Positions 33,216 to 33,401 of a stretch of DNA of 33,401 nt are shown in pieces. This DNA is from Bifidobacterium aesculapii (lineage in GTDB: Bacteria > Actinomycetota > Actinomycetes > Actinomycetales > Bifidobacteriaceae). The notes beneath the pieces are model-generated. The model was not told the DNA's origin. It saw only the letters and a list, made by a program, of their open reading frames with translations, and ran no database searches. Position 1 is the first letter of the stretch, and each line of letters begins with the position of its first letter. The translations under genes were made by a program, and so were the position numbers. The stretch covers positions 1-33,401 of the forward strand of contig NZ_BCFK01000074.1 in assembly GCF_001417815.1 (NCBI RefSeq), in the 5' to 3' direction.

Positions 33216-33288
33216 GGGGCTGTAGCTCAGTTGGTAGAGCGCTTCGTTCGCATCGAAGAGGTCGTGGTTTCGATTACCATCAGCTCCA
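33216..33288 (+). tRNA. tRNA-Ala(CGC)
   Basis: A 73-base cloverleaf without encoded CCA. The acceptor stem is GGGGCTG with CAGCTCC, including the G3-U70 pair that identifies alanine tRNAs. The D arm is GCTC-AGTTGGTA-GAGC. The anticodon stem CTTCG/CGAAG encloses TTCGCAT, giving anticodon CGC at 33249-33251, which reads GCG. The T arm is GTGGT-TTCGATT-ACCAT, with one G-U pair. A terminator follows. Confidence 0.95.
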
Positions 33289-33290
33289 CA

Positions 33291-33321
33291 AACCCTCCGG
33301 ATTCCACCCCGGAGGGTTTTT
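33291..33321 (+). terminator. Rho-independent terminator of tRNA-Ala
   Basis: AACCCTCCGG and CCGGAGGGTT form a 10-bp stem around a short loop (about 33291-33318), followed by a TTTT tract. It is a standard terminator directly after the tRNA. Confidence 0.9.
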
Positions 33322-33401
33322 CTATTTCGTATCTAACCCCTGTGTTGGTTGGTCAACGTCGGCTTCGCCTCCCTGAGCCTACAAACAACGGGTTATAGGA
33401 A

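Overview
The window is chromosomal DNA from a high-GC Bifidobacterium or very close relative. This is inferred from a cell-surface amylopullulanase combining an alpha-amylase, CBM25/CBM41 modules and a type I pullulanase, its linkage to maltodextrin enzymes, and a dnaK-grpE-dnaJ-hspR operon with a HAIR operator. I cannot assign the species.

Layout. 1-2550: three housekeeping genes (nitroreductase, DUF4235-type membrane protein, histidine phosphatase). 2551-10973, minus strand: a GH13 enzyme, 4-alpha-glucanotransferase (MalQ), an alpha-glucosidase and a LacI regulator. 11228-19590, plus strand: maltodextrin-type ABC binding protein and two permeases, intracellular pullulanase, a HAD hydrolase and a TraX-like membrane protein. 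19607-20632, minus: a second LacI regulator. 21223-26361, plus: the giant secreted amylopullulanase. 26914-31320, plus: dnaK, grpE, dnaJ, hspR. 31486-33401, plus: HAD phosphatase, DedA membrane protein, tRNA-Ala(CGC) and its terminator.

How the genes work together. The surface amylopullulanase cuts alpha-1,4 and alpha-1,6 bonds of starch, glycogen or pullulan outside the cell. The binding protein and two permeases import the maltooligosaccharides. No transporter ATPase is encoded here, so a shared MsiK-type ATPase elsewhere is likely. PulA, MalQ, the alpha-glucosidase and the second GH13 enzyme process the products inside. Near-palindromic 14-mers of the form TGC-NN-ACGT-NN-GCA occur in the divergent GH13/malE promoter region and on both sides of a likely apuB promoter, suggesting one LacI-type regulon. 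The two LacI proteins have nearly identical recognition helices and may share operators.

The less ordinary signals are mostly non-coding or repeat-like: a duplicated palindromic element between malG and pulA; interleaved inverted repeats upstream of malQ; palindromes and short tandem repeats inside coding regions (GH13, grpE); low-complexity insertions in intracellular MalQ and GH13; a near-perfect parS site inside pulA; a VNTR-like array after apuB; and a long stem-loop plus an 18-nt tandem repeat between malE and malF. I see no insertion sequence, prophage, CRISPR array or convincing new defence system.
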